Assembly (NCBI RefSeq): GCF_027580225.2
Contig: NC_073339.2
Coordinates: 38,678,501-38,742,500 of the forward strand
Source: Misgurnus anguillicaudatus
Taxonomy: Eukaryota > Chordata > Actinopteri > Cypriniformes > Cobitidae
Direction of reading: 5' to 3'
DNA: 64,000 nucleotides
Under the pieces are notes generated by a model that searched no databases, was not told the DNA's origin, and worked only from the letters and a program-made list of their open reading frames with translations. The position numbers were made by a program, and so were the translations under genes. Shown here piece after piece: positions 12,259 through 25,321 of this stretch; positions within the stretch are counted from its first letter, which is position 1, and each line of letters begins with the position of its first letter.

Positions 12259-12812
12259 TTAAGTGAGCACAAACTCTTGTTGCAAACATGTTTCTATATT
12301 ACTGTTAGCAACAGATTTTTAAGATTTTTAAGATAAAAATAAACATATTAAGTTTGAATGCAGTTGTTATCTATGAGGTAACAGTGACAGATCCATAATG
12401 AAGCTCATCTTGGTTTCTCAGATGAAGAGTTTTGTAACATGATTAGAGAGTTTTATTAATCTTGTGTTGTGCAGTGGTGACAGAGGCTTGTCCTGTGTCT
12501 GCTTTGCTCGTAAAGTACTATCTAATCAGATAGTGGCAATGCTGTTTTAGACCGTTTACTATACAGCCATGGGCTTCAAGATAATGACATTGGCTCTGTT
12601 ATGCACCATCTTAGGACATAGGACTTGATGATGTTGTGTTAATAATAATGTTTGTCAACTAATTGTTTATTCATTTCATATTACAGGAAATAGCACTTAA
12701 AGCAACACACAATATGGCAGTGTCTAAACCAGTGGCAAGGAGTAGTGTCAGAACTGTTAAGTTTTCTACATTATTTACATAAAAAAGTAAAACTGGATCC
12801 TGAAATAGCTGT

Positions 12813-14275
12813 TAAAGGTGCCGTAGAATGTAAAAGAAGTTTACATATAGGCATAGATGAATAATAAGATTTCTGTACGTAGTAATGACATATTATAAGC
12901 TTCTTATATAAATCATGTGCAAAAGACCAGTGGAAAACCTATCAATCTCAACATAACACCGACTGTGACAATACAGTCGAGATATACGCCCCAACATAAA
13001 TAAACTACACATTAAATTAATTACAATGTTGTTACAATGCTAAAAACAAAGTTGTGGCTGAGTTAGCGCTATATGCTAGTTAATGCTATATGCTAGCGTT
13101 TAGCTGGAAGTTCTATTGACTTTACAGTTACGTTTTGCAGGTCTATACTGAAATAACACAAACTTAGTTACCACTCAGAAACGTTAAATAACAATCTCTG
13201 AATAATTGATTGTTTAAAGAATGCATTGAAATAATATGTTAAATTGTTCTCTGATATCTACATAGAAGGTATGTGACTTTATTAAAGGAACCATTTTTTT
13301 TTTTTAAAAATACAGATAATTTACTCACCACCATGTCATCCAAAATGTTGATGTCTTTGTTTGTTCAGTCAAGAAGAAATTATGTTTTTTGAGGAAAACA
13401 TTCCAGGATTTTTCTCATTTTAATGGACTTTAATGGACCCCAGCACGTAACAGTTTTAATGCAGTTTAAAATGGCAGTTTCAAAGGACTCTAAACGATCT
13501 CAAACGAGACATAAGGGTCTTATCTAGCGAAAAGATTGTCATTTTTGGCAAGAAAAATAAAAAATATATGCACTTTTGAACCACAACTTCTCTTCTTCCT
13601 CCGGCTGTGTGACGAGCCAGCGCGACCTCACGTAATTGAATATCGAAAGGTCACGTGTTACATATATGAAACGCACATTTGCGGACCATTTTAAACAATA
13701 AACTGACACAAAGACATTAATTAGTATCAATCCACATACAACAACATCGGAACGGTCCTCTTTCTCCACACTTGTAAACACTGGGGCGTAGTTTCACATA
13801 CGTCATCCATGACCTCTTGACTTAATGACGTATTACGTGAGGTCGCGCTGGCGCATCACAGGACCGGAGATAGATGAGAATTTGTGGTTTAAAAGTGCAT
13901 AATTTTTATTTTTATTGCCAAAAATGACAATCGTTTCGCTAGATAAGACCCTTATTCCTCGTTTGGAATCGTTTAGAGTCCTTTGAAACTGCATTTTTAA
14001 ACTGCATTAAAACTGTTGGGGTCTATTAAAGTTCATTAAAATGAGAAAAATCCTGGAATGTTTTCCTCAAAAAACATAATTTCTTCTCGACTGAACAAAG
14101 AAAGACATCATCCTTTTGGATGACATGGTGGTGAGTAAATTATGTGAAACTTTTTTTTACATATGCATTTACAACCCTAGGATTTATTGTCTATTATTAC
14201 CTTATTTAAAAGGGTCATGGTTAATAATGTTGAGCTCTGCTTTGATTGGCTCTTTCCCAACGCAGTATGTTCTTC
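12813..14275. mobile_element. composite element: outer family with foldback family B inside (about 13281-14160)
   Basis: Outer start TTAAAGGTGCCGTAGAATGT matches the inverted right end of the copy at 23821-25321 (ACATTCTGTGGCACCTTTAA). The inner B unit folds on itself: CACCACCATGTCATCCAAAA near 13330 and GGATGACATGGTGGTGAG near 14118 are inverted. Confidence 0.75.
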
Positions 14276-14410
14276 TAGCTCACTCTGTATAGCATTAGAG
14301 ATGCAAAGGTCATGGGTTTGAACCCAGGTATCACATATGGATAAAATGTGCACTATAGCTTGAAAGCACTGTTATTCACTTTGAATAAAAGCATTTGCCA
14401 AATGTATAAT
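14275..14410 (+). mobile_element. tRNA-derived SINE
   Basis: A tRNA-like head with a TAGCTCA-type A box and GGTTTGAACCC B box, then a tail GAATAAAAGCATTTGCCAAA like that of common fish SINEs. Confidence 0.65.
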
Positions 14411-15689
14411 TGTGAAAAACTGGCTATATACTATAAATTTGTATTGCTAATGCATAAAGTGATAAATACAGCATTAAAAATAAAGTGAGGGGCACAGTTG
14501 ACCGTGCAGCTGTTCAAACGAGAGCATTAAGGTCACGTCAGTGGTCAGCATGATATAAAGCCACTGAGGTGTCACCGTGGAGATGAAACGGTTGCTAAGG
14601 GCTGCTCGTGCTGGCCGTTTAGTGGCTAGTAATGTACGGTGTGTGGTCATCTTTACCGCTGTTGAGTTCTATCATGTCCTTCTTTCCCTTCAAACCCCAA
14701 GTGCTTACTCCATTCACCTCGTCTTATCTACAGATGACAGAAGTCTAGCGTACATCTCAAAGAGACCTCTTTAACCCTGACAAACACACACAGGATCTTC
14801 TCTCTCTAACCTTCTCTGTGGATTTGCTGTTTTCAATTCTGTCCTGACTCGAAATGTCTGTGGGGAAAGACTTTGCACTTCTCTGTCTTATCTTTCTCTT
14901 ATCTCTATCAACTATCTCTTTTCACTCTATACAGTGTGTATATGTGTGTGTGCGTACGTGCATGCGTGTGTGTGTGTGTATACTATATTGATAGACCAAT
15001 AATCTATATATTCAATATTCTATATAATTTGTATATGAAATACTGTATATTTGTATACAATTTTGTATACGATTTTAACGCACACTTTACATTTTTAAAT
15101 GACAAAATAGATAGGAACAATTATAGACATTTTCTAATTAATTTTCAAAATTATTTCTAACTTATGCTTATTCCTTAAATACCACTTACCTGGGATATAC
15201 TCAGGTAAAAACAGAGAAACACCCTGGACAGGTGGCCAGTCCATTACATTTACAGGCAATGTAACATCGCCAATTCAACTTGACCTGTATGTCTTGACCT
15301 ATTTGATCAATATGCTTTCCAATTATTTATACATTATTATAGGGTATATAACTGTCCCATCGATTCCACTATGACTGTAGTACCACTAATCATGTTTTAT
15401 AAAAAGTCAGGGCACTTGGTTACACATGGGCACACAACAAGTTTAGCCTATTGTACACAAAAAGCTAAAGTAAGACATATGACAGATTCATATAAAGATT
15501 TCCGGATACTTATTTTTCCATGAATTAATGGATTGAGATCCAAAAGCATTTTAAATTCTAGCTGAAGTCTTGATGATCCCAAATGGAGGGCCCTTGATTC
15601 TAAATGACACATTAGATGAGTCTTGATGGTGAAGGCCTTCTGATCTTGGCACACGCGTCTTTATTTTTAGTGCAATTTCTGTGAGACAT

Positions 15690-15850
15690 ACGAGCACTTG
15701 AAATCCTGATTAGCCGGTTGCACTCTGCACTGTCTGAGTAAAATTAATTGTAATTAATTCAGAATAGCGTCAGACGCGTGCAGATGTCTCATGGCAGCAA
15801 TATCAGGTGCCCTAAAGCAATGAGAGGATGATGATGGTAATGAAGTCAGT
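15690..15850. promoter_or_regulatory. candidate conserved non-coding island
   Basis: Contains AATTAATTGTAATTAATTC and CTGATTAGCC, clustered homeodomain-type cores, in non-repetitive sequence. Confidence 0.25.
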
Positions 15851-16107
15851 TTTATTAAAGCTGGAGTTTTTATGTTTCCTTTTGAAGTATAGTTGTAATG
15901 AGTGGATATATTTTTAAACATGTGTTTTTAGAAAGTCATGTTTGGTAATTGAAAAAGTTTTAAATACATTGGAAATTGATGCAACACATCTAAAGCCTGT
16001 GTAAATTTTTGAAACGTGACTGTGAAATGATTTTCTAGTGAGAAAAAAACAGAATTCTCCTGTGATGCATGTTTATTGTGATACTTTTTCTCATACATAT
16101 ACAAGGA

Positions 16108-16620
16108 GCTCAGATGCAAAAGCCTTTAAACGCCACCTACGTTAAATACGAGATGTTCATCAAATACTTCCGCTTAAAACCCCCAGCCTCAATCCATCCA
16201 AAAATACCCATTTAATTGGGCAGAATCTGTTACACAATGTTGATTTTTTCAGCAAACTCCTCTAAGTGCACTGTTGTACTAAGATCAATCTAGAAATCTA
16301 ACGTCGAGACACACATTTTGAACCATACATTTTCACAGCGGAGGTTAACTTCACATTACCATATACTGTAAAAAAATGCAGTAGAAATTACAGTGTTACT
16401 TGCAGCTGGTTGCCGGTAACTTACCGTAGATTTACGAAGATAGTTAGTGGAATGCAAAACATAACTGTCTGTAATGTCAATGCACGTTTTGCATGCACGA
16501 GGTTTACATAAAAGAAGGAGGAAACAATCACGTTTAAGGGTTAACAATATGACATTACCATGTACAGAGCTCGTATTATTCATCTATGCCTAGGTACAGT
16601 AAATACACTTTTACAATCTA
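16108..16620. mobile_element. fragments of two MITE families
   Basis: 16108-16225 resembles the start of the element at 40617 (CTCAGATGCAAAAGCC, CATCAAATACTTCCGCTT). 16500-16620 resembles the right part of the outer element at 25215-25305 (ATCTATGCCTAGGTA). Confidence 0.55.
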
Positions 16621-17198
16621 TTTCATCATATTTCAAACATATCTTATTTGCTGACAGTTGTTCACGACCAGCACAGCTCACTGGTTCATCTTTAGATGAA
16701 TTTTGCAACGCAGATTTGCAATGGGCCATTTTCTTCTAGCAGGTTTTGAAAATAAATGTCCTAACCTCTCATGGTACATTAGCTACAGTATTTGTTTCAA
16801 TTACACCAAGAAACATTCGTAGGTTGTTTCACAGTTTATATTGAGAAATGTTGCCAACTCCAAAGGCTTTGGTTTTAGTTGGGCATCTCACATTTAAAGT
16901 CAGGCACTTCAGAAGCTAGATGAGTGCTATAAATAAACCAGTAAATAAATAAATATAAACAAATAAGTGAGCAACCGTCAGAATTACGGTGTGGGAGGAA
17001 ATATTTCCCAGAGGCGAAAGAAGCGCTGGGACGACGGGAGAAATCACAGTGGATAAAAAAAGAGAAAATAAAGAGTTTTTCAGAATTCTGAAATATAAGT
17101 ATAAAAATAAGATTTGAAAGTGGATATGATTGCAGCAGAGCCATCAAACACTCATCATATTTAAGCTTGTTTCCCCACAATGTTATAGTAAAAGCCTT

Positions 17199-17925
17199 AA
17201 AGGGGACATATCATAAAAATCTGACTTTTTTCATGTTTAAGTGCTATAATTTGGCCCCAGTGCTTCTATCAACCTAGATGATAAAGATCAAGCATGTGAA
17301 AAAATGGGTCATTGAAATTTGCCTCCCCTTGTGATGTCAGAAAGGAAAAATACTGCCCCTTAATCTGCACTATCCAACAACGGCACTGCCATTTAGTGCA
17401 GATATCAACTCATTTGCATTTTAAAGCAACACTTAAGAGTTTTTTTTACCTTAAAATAACGTTTCCAAAAAAGTTTCAGTCGTTCATCCACTCGAAACAG
17501 GGTGAACGTCACTTTCACATTCGCTTTGCAGCCCTCTATCAGCCAAAACCGCACTAAAGAAGTTTCTAACCGTCGGGTCGCGGTCCTGTAGTTCGATTGA
17601 AAACTACAAAAACTTGCTTTACTGCATTTTACAATCCAATCAGAGCAAGCTTTGCTGCAGTAGGCTAAATTATTTACGCAGTGGTAATGGACAATTCCGC
17701 TTCCAACCTGTAGGGGGAGCAAAGAGCAAAAACTCTTTAGTGTTGCTTTAAAGGACACACTCAAAATGACACATTTTTGCTCGCACCTACAAAGTGGCAA
17801 TTTAAACATTATAATAAATTATCTATATGGTATTTTGAGCTAAAACTTCACATATGTACTTGGTCTTTGGGACCCCAAAGATTTAGTTTACATCTTTAAA
17901 AAGTCTTGTGAAATGTCCCCTTTAA
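17199..17925. mobile_element. MITE family E with a second MITE nested at 17420-17752
   Basis: Outer ends AAAGGGGACATATCA and TGAAATGTCCCCTTTA; inner ends TTTAAAGCAACACTTAAGAG and CTCTTTAGTGTTGCTTTAAA. Both pairs are inverted repeats. Confidence 0.8.
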
Positions 17926-18085
17926 CCACCTACATTGAGGGGTCCCCACAATTATTAAACAAACAAAATTATGTTTATTTGAAAATGTAAAATGCATGAA
18001 GTTTTCTGTGAGAGTTTAGGGGTAGGGTCAGGGGATGCTATATACAGTTAGTATCGTATAAAAGTCATCATGTCTATTGAATGAC

Positions 18086-18088
<3 letters not shown>

Positions 18089-18173
<85 letters not shown>
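18089..18173. repeat. (TG)n microsatellite, about 42 units
   Basis: Uninterrupted TG run read directly. Confidence 0.98.
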
Positions 18174-18176
<3 letters not shown>

Positions 18177-18656
18177 AGTCTAAGTCTTCTTTTCCACCCT
18201 TTGTACCCTCTATAAATGGACATTACTGCTTTTTGTAATGGCCCATTACTTTCTGTTTTCTGTCTTTTGTGTGTCGTAGGACTGATTCATTGCGGTGTAC
18301 TATATGAAAGCTAACCTTATTTGGTTTGATTCACCAAACACAATTTCACTCTATTGTCCAGAGATTCTGTTTTCATTTGTCCTTCCTGTCCACCACCACA
18401 ATCTTCTGTATTTTATGCTTTTCACAAAGTATTAGGCCTGTTTCACAAATCTTGTGACTGCGGCATGAGGTTCATGATGTCCTCTTACACAGACAGCGTG
18501 ACACATATAGAAAGTGTTACTATATTGTATATTTTCCGCTATAAATGACGAAATTTTTATGATATGTGTGAATTAATACAAAATTGATTTTCATCAAATC
18601 ATTTGCGTGAGCAGCATGATCAGTACATCCCAAAGGAAATGACCTAATCTATGAGT

Positions 18657-18842
18657 ACACTGTGAAAAATATGCAGCATTTTTGTCAAATCAACAAATTA
18701 CTTAACAAATTGAGTTAAACAATATCAACTTGTTTTTTTTATAAGTTATGTCAACTAATCGCAAGCCAAAACTTAAAAAAGTAGGTTGAATTGACTTGCA
18801 AAAGAAGTTGTTTAACTTCATGCTGCATTTTTTTACAGTGTA
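18657..18842. mobile_element. short TA-flanked MITE
   Basis: Ends ACACTGTGAAAAATATGCAG and TGCATTTTTTTACAGTGT are inverted, flanked by TA. Confidence 0.7.
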
Positions 18843-18848
18843 GTAGTC

Positions 18849-19115
18849 AGTGATGCATGGATTAATCCAAAATGATCCAGTGCCTGCGGTCACCCGTGGT
18901 TACGAGTCATCCAAAAATATTTTTTATGATATTTGGGTCGCGGTCGGTCGTGTTGTTTGAAATAAAGATGCCAATTAACTATTTTAAACAATTGTATATA
19001 TATATATATACACACAACTGCAGTTGAATTGAAATTAATTGGAATGCTACTTGCGGGCAGGTTACTTGAAAACGTCGGTCGAGTGCGGGTTGTATATTGA
19101 CCCACGCATCACTGG
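18849..19115. mobile_element. MITE with ends CAGTGATGCATGG / CCCACGCATCACTGG
   Basis: Inverted ends; interior contains GGGTCGCGGTCGGTCG and a short (AT) run. It abuts the preceding MITE almost directly. Confidence 0.65.
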
Positions 19116-20469
19116 TAGTCAAGACCACAAAAACTGAGATCAAGATAAGACCAAGTCTTTGAGGGTTTGATAACAAGACAAGACCAGGGTATGATAAGAC
19201 AAGTCAAGAGCAAGACCACATCAACACTTGCTTGTTAATTGAACATTTGAACAAAAAGAAATGTTTTGCAATCATTTCTTGAATTTCTGGGCATATGTAT
19301 GAGGGCAATCAATGTGATTTTGTAATAAAATATCTAAATTTAAAACTTTACAAACTTATAAACGTCGTACACTGGAAACGCACTTTCACATGAATGTGGG
19401 ATGGTCGAAACCGTAAGTTAGTTATTTCAGTTTGTAAAGTTTTAAATATCGACATTTTCGTACAAAATCACATCGATTGCTCTCAGAAGGCCTTTATTAA
19501 CCCCCCGGAGCCATGCGGGTCACTCTATGAAGGACTGATGTACCTCCTGAAGCACCGTTTACTACCATTACAAAGCTTGAAAGAGATTTTATTTCTAAAA
19601 TATTTCAGATTGTGTTTATCTAAAAAAGTATAATCATATACATTGAGGATGGCTTGAGGCTAAGAAAACCATGGGGTAATTTTCATTTTTGGCTTCCTTT
19701 CACTTCCATAGTAGGAATAAAGAATACTATAGAAGTGAATAGGGCTCATTCTTACAAACATTGTTCAAAATATCTTCCTTCGTGTTCATCATAAAAAATA
19801 AATTTATACAGGTTTGTAACAACATGGAAGTGAGTAAATGATGACAAATTTTAGGTGAAATAAAAGTAATTAAATGTAAAAACAACAACTTATGAAATGT
19901 AGTGAAGTAAAAATGTAGTGACGATAAAATACAGATATGAAAAATTCAGATAGTAAAAATATTTCACTGCTGTCCACCAAAACTGGTTTGCATTTTTATG
20001 TGCATTTATAAAGGCCTTTATTGCAAAAGCTCGTGTTCATGAAAAGATTTACCAAGCATTTTTAACATATTTCTGCAAAGTGACGTGATGTTGCAAAAAA
20101 TAAGCACAGGGTGGAAATTTGACATTTTCACATTGTTTTAGGGCCTGCCAACATCTGCAGTGCAAATACAGGGAACCTGTTAATGCTAACAATGAATAAC
20201 ACGTACTGAACAACTCATGTGAAACAGTTACTCAGAAAAACTTTATTTGAACAACTACCATATATTCATCAGACATCATAAAGTTCCTATATGTATTGTA
20301 AATACCTGAACTTTTCATAAACACTGAAAACTACACCATTAGACAAAGTAAAGTCACATACGTCTGCGCTTTTATGACTTAAATTCTGACTTAATCCTAT
20401 TGGACAAGCAGATGAACAGTTTCATAGGCAGAGAGAGAAACACAGTTAACTGGAGTGAGACGTGTCGAT

Positions 20470-20960
20470 TTTATCTCTTGCCTTTTAAATGTGAACTGCA
20501 TGCCAATATCACCACAGCCAGTGATAAAAGATCAAATGAGTCATGCTAAGCAATACTAAATATCCCATTCGTGTTTAACCACTTGCATTATAATGGCTAA
20601 TGAAATACAATGTTTAGATGATGGCAGGCAAACAATCCCGTCTCGCTGCGTGTTTGTACGGAGCTTTAATTGTTGAGGTCATGATGCATCTGACATTTGA
20701 CTTGATTAAGAATTGATGATTTTCCATTGACTACTTTGATGTTTTACTTAATGGTTATTTGATGTTTTGTGTGGTAATTAGTATGTAGCAGAATCAATTA
20801 AGCCTCGGAAATTCCTCTTCAGTCTTTCTAAATGAGTATAGACAGATGCATTAGAAACCAGAGACTTTCCTGCAGTGAAATATGATGATCGTTTCGCATG
20901 CGTTTTACAGAACCAGACCATGTATAATAGAATTTAACAGCCTATCAAACACATTCCGGT
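20470..20960. promoter_or_regulatory. candidate conserved non-coding island
   Basis: About 490 repeat-free bases with many ATTA/TAAT cores (GGCTAATGAAATACAATG, CTTTAATTGTTGAGG, GTGGTAATTAGTATG, AATCAATTAAGCC), a texture typical of developmental enhancers near regulator genes. Conservation untested. Confidence 0.35.
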
Positions 20961-21775
20961 CCGTAAACAAACTGAACCAATATTGCGTAAGTCTAATTTC
21001 ACACATCGTTGTCTTCTAAATGCGTCAGAATGCAATTCATGATGCAGTGCGTATGTATGCAATGCATAAAAGGGGTGCTATAAGGGGCTGTAGCGAAAAT
21101 CGCCTTTTTCTAAGGCTGTTATTATTGTGGAGCAACAGTGGATGCTAAAAAAAGTCACACCGACTACTACCAAAATTTTTGCTAGTATTTCTCATTGTAG
21201 GCGTCACTGAAAAACCTCTGGAACGCTGGAAGTATGGCAAGGGAGACACAGTGTCTCATTCCCTTCTCAGGGAACAACAGTTACATACGTAACCAGAGAC
21301 GTTTTCATGTGTCAAACACAACTATATGCAAAAAAGCATTTTGGTATGAATCAACATTCGCATATAGAAAATATAAGCATTTAAAGTGAACAGTTTAGCA
21401 TGTGTGCTTAAAAAGTCTAGAATTTTTATGATATTATCCTACACTACACAGGAAATAATATGGATTTTTTTTTTCAGAAAACTTCTTGCATAAAATAGAT
21501 TCAAGCACTTTCAATGACCTGTATCTATGGTATATTTTAAAAAACTTTCCAGGGCCTTGAATTTTTTAAACTTTCAAGGATTTCAAGGACCTGTGGGAAG
21601 CCTGACTGGAGCAAAAGAGCATGGCCATGCCCCTAATACAATTGCCATAGAGACAGCGCGTCATAACCTGAAAACCACGCCCACCGGGGGGAAAACAATC
21701 CAATCGTCTCCATTGACTTTGTATTGCGAGAGGCCGCCTCCTTGTCATTTCTGGCTTATAACAAAAAACCGAACA

Positions 21776-21913
21776 ATGCCCAAAAGCTGCTGTGCGACAA
21801 GATGCACAGCCAACAAGCCAAAGAACCCAGAAATAAGTCTCCACAAGCTGTCGAGCCGCAAAACCCAGCCTCCAAGGAGAAAAAAGTGGATCGCCGACTA
21901 TGTTTCCCCCTAG
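21776..21913 (+). pseudogene. THAP-domain first-exon remnant, left arm
   Basis: 46 codons including stop, starting MPKSCCATRCTANKPKNPE and continuing with RRKKWIADYVSP. The first half of a C2-CH THAP zinc finger is recognisable (C-x3/4-C then conserved NPE...L.S.K and KW), but the second Cys-x2-His half is absent. THAP domains occur in P-element-like transposases and host proteins. Confidence 0.6.
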
Positions 21914-22200
21914 TAGACGTAGTTTTACTAAAAGTAGTACTATGAAAAGTTGCCTGTTTCCATTTTGTGTCTTTAAACGCTCGTTTTTTGTGGTCGACAG
22001 CTTATAAAAACTTATTTACAGATTAAACTTTAAAACAGAATAATACTTAAAACCTGCTGTGTGATAAGGTGTACAGCTAACAAGCCAAAAAACCCAGAAA
22101 TAAGTTTATTAGCTGTCGACCCCAAAAAACGAGCGTTCAAAGACACAAAAATGGAAACAGGCAACCCCCCACAGCACCTCCACTAGCAAAACTGCGTCCA

Positions 22201-22338
22201 CTAGGGGGAAACGCAGTCGGCGATCCACCTCCCCCTCCCCAAAGGCTGGGCTCCACGGCTCGACAGCCTACAAAAACCCACTTCTGGGTTCCTTGGCCTG
22301 CTAGCTGTACATATTGTCACACAGCAGCTTTTAGGCAT
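22201..22338 (-). pseudogene. THAP-domain first-exon remnant, right arm
   Basis: Also 46 codons including stop, on the opposite strand: MPKSCCVTICTASRPRNPE then GRWIADCVSP. Mirror partner of 21776-21913; the two have diverged by several substitutions. Confidence 0.6.
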
Positions 22339-22879
22339 TATTCTGTTTTTTGTTATAAGCCAGACATGACAAGGAGGCATTTCTCGCAATACAAAGTCAA
22401 TGGAGACGGTTGGATTGTTTTCCCCCCCGGTGGGCGTGGTTTTCAAATTTGCATAACTGCGCTCTGTCTCTATCCCGCGAGTGGGCGTGGTTTCAGCAAC
22501 AACAGTGGACACGCCCACAGCAAAGCAGCTTAAAAATAAAGGTGCTTTGCACAGATGCCGAACCATTTAGTTCATGTTTTTTTAAAGGAACCAAATTCTT
22601 AACTTTTTATGTTTTCCCTACAAATAACCTTTTTTGCCACACACAGAGAACCACTGATAAACCTTTATTTTAAAGATGGATATGTGCATTTTCTTCATAG
22701 AAATCAAACCCAGTGTTGCGAGCATCATGCTCTAGCAGTTTTAAAGGAAAGCTTCGGCTATCATCTTTACCATCTGTAGTGCTCAGATGCACTCGACAGC
22801 TGAAATTTCATCATTCACAAACAATATCTCGCTGCTGACTGAGTAAAACACTTCATAAACAATTGAAAAGTGACCTTAG

Positions 22880-23660
22880 TTCACTTTAAAGCCTGACCTC
22901 TAAATGTCTCATGGAAAGACCACTGGCACCATCTCTTGTTTCTTCCTCAACCTCCCTCTCTTTCTAATGGACTTAGTATTGACAGAAAATCTGAGAGTAT
23001 ATCCAGGTAACATTTTCAACCCCATCTGTCCACATGCCCTCCCCTTTATGCCCGTACAAAGTTCAATTCTGTTATTTTGTGATTTAGCGTCTCTGCCGGG
23101 CCCGCGCGTCGTGCCCTGGGTGGACCCTCGCATCTCCGTCTCACCCAGTCATCGGTTTTCCGGCGCGCCGTGATTGGGTTTTATCGAAATATTCATTCAT
23201 CACAGAGAACGACCTTTATTCCTCTATCAATCAGAGTGTGTCGTGCGGTTAAAGGCTCTGCTCAGTAACCCCGCTCCCTCTAGCACTTCCACACAGCACA
23301 AACAGCCCGATAATGTTGTGTTGCCTGCCACGGTCTCTTATTACTGCCTTCCAACTCAGATTTATCATCTCCCCCTCCCTTTAAAATCTGTAAAAATAAC
23401 CCTCCGCTTTGTGAGTGAGGTTTTTTATCATCCTTTACTGTTAGGCCCCCATCTCTTATAGCGGTCTTTAATGGGCTTCACTGATGTGTCTGTGCGTGCG
23501 TGTGTGAGAAAGAGAAAGTATAATACTAATGTTTATGATGATGACAAAGTTATAAAAGAAAATATTCTCCCTGAGAGCACCCTTTTAGCCAAAAAAGCTT
23601 GCGTTGCTATGGAAATGCCTTTAAAGCATTGGAGCTCTGAGCAAAATGATTGATATTTTT
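22880..23660. promoter_or_regulatory. candidate conserved non-coding island
   Basis: About 780 bases without recognised repeats, including a GC-rich patch around 23090-23170 in an AT-rich region, and motifs such as TTTTATCGAAATATTCATTC. No coding signal. Confidence 0.3.
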
Positions 23661-23820
23661 TATGATGAACAGTGTTAAAAATACTAGACGGTGATGCTTG
23701 CTGGCGCAAAATGAGTCGAAAAGAGCCTGTCCCAATTCTTTATGATATCCTGGTACGTACAATGCCAGAATGGTCAAATAATTGTCCCAAGCTGACCATT
23801 TAAAAAGTCCTTAAATGTGC

Positions 23821-25321
23821 CAAAGAATGCATTGAATTAATATGTTAAATTGTTCTCTGATATCTACATAGAAGGTTTGTGACTTTATTAAAGGATTAGT
23901 CCATTTTCTTAAAAAAATCCAGATAATTTACTCACCACCATGTCATCCAAAATGTTGATGTCTTTCTTTGTTCAATTGAGAAGAAATTATGTTTTTTTGA
24001 GGAAAACATTACAGGATTCATTTTAATGGACTTTAATGGACCCCAACACTTATTAGTTTTAATGAAGTTTAAAATTGCAGTTTCAAATGACTCTAGACAA
24101 TCTCAAACGAAGCATAAGGGTCTTGTCTAGCGAGACGATTGTCATTTTTGGCAGGGAAAATAAAAAATGTGTACTTTTAAACCACAACTTCTCGTCTTCC
24201 TCCAGCTGTGTGACACGCCAGCATGACCTCACTCAATTGCGTAATGACATGGAAAGGTCACATGTTACATATATTAAACGCACATTTGCGGACCATTTTA
24301 AACAATAAACTGACACAAAGACATTAATTAGTATCAAACTGGGGCGTAGTTTTGCATACGTCATCCGTGACCTCTTGACGTGATGCCGTATTACGTGAGG
24401 TCGCACTGGCGCATCACAGGACCGAAGGAAGACGAGAAGTTGTGGCCCAAAAGTGCACACTTTACACTTTTTTGCAAAAAATTACAATCGTTTAGCTAAA
24501 TAAGACCCCCACGCCTCGTGTGGGATCGCCCAGAGTCCCTTGAAACCGCAATCCCAAACTGCATCAAAACTGTCACGTATTGGGGTCTATTAAAGTCCAT
24601 TAAATTGAAAAAAAGAAAATCCTGGAATTTTTTCTTCAAAAAACATAATTTCTTCTCGACCGAACAAAGAAAGACATCAACACCCTAGATGACATGATGG
24701 TGAGCAAACCATCTGTATCTTTTTTTTTAAGAAAATTGACTAATCCTTTAAGTGCCAAAATTATTCATAAACGGTTTTACATTTCCATTTACAATTTCCT
24801 AGAATAAATTGGGCTGTTTTTACCTTATTTGGAAGGGCCATGAATAATAATGTTGAACTCTGCTCTGATTGGCTGTTTCACAATCACAGCGAGGCTCATC
24901 ATGTCAGTAGCTCATATGTTTGAGCCTCATCGGACAAAGATACAGATTTTGAGGAACAACCAATATTCTGAGATTGTTAAAGGACATATCTGAGTGGTAC
25001 GTTTATTAGTGTTTTTTTCAGTATGGACCTGCAAAAAAGGTAATGTCAATAGTAGAACTTCAGCCTAAATGTTAGCATATAGCATTAACTAGCGCATAGC
25101 GCTAACTCAGCAGTCACAATTTTGTTTTTGGCATTGTAACAACATTGTAATTAATTTAATGTGTAATGTAATGTTAGGGGCATACTGTAATGTCACAATC
25201 TGTGGTTTATAACAAAAAGGAAACAATAGTGTTTGAGGCTCACAATATGTCATTAACATATCTTTTATTATTTATCTATGCCTAGGTAAATACAGTTTTA
25301 CATTCTGTGGCACCTTTAATA
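23821..25321. mobile_element. second copy of the composite outer element with family B unit (23888-24751)
   Basis: The stretch before the B unit (TGTTCTCTGATATCTACATA) is the same as before B at 13255, so B sits at the same point in both copies. B ends here are TTAAAGGATTAGTCC and GACTAATCCTTTAA. The outer right end is ACATTCTGTGGCACCTTTAA. Confidence 0.75.

Larger units (their letters stand above)
21600..22520. mobile_element. foldback element carrying mirrored THAP-type first exons
   Basis: Left arm (about 21624-22004) and right arm (about 22110-22510) are inverted copies: ACCACGCCCACCGGGGGG near 21675 mirrors CCCCGGTGGGCGTGGTTTTC near 22426, and GCCTGTTTCCATTTTGTGTC near 21952 mirrors GACACAAAAATGGAAACAGG near 22141. 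The centre is near 22055. Confidence 0.75.

Noticed and set aside
17312..17809. ORFs of 81 and 134 codons on opposite strands
   Set aside because: Both lie inside the nested MITEs at 17199-17925; repeat-derived.
13539..24460. Similar short ORFs at 13539-13781 and 24233-24460 (shared ILINVFVSVYCLKWSANVR)
   Set aside because: They are the middle of the family B foldback in each copy; shared because the repeat is shared, with no transposase motif.
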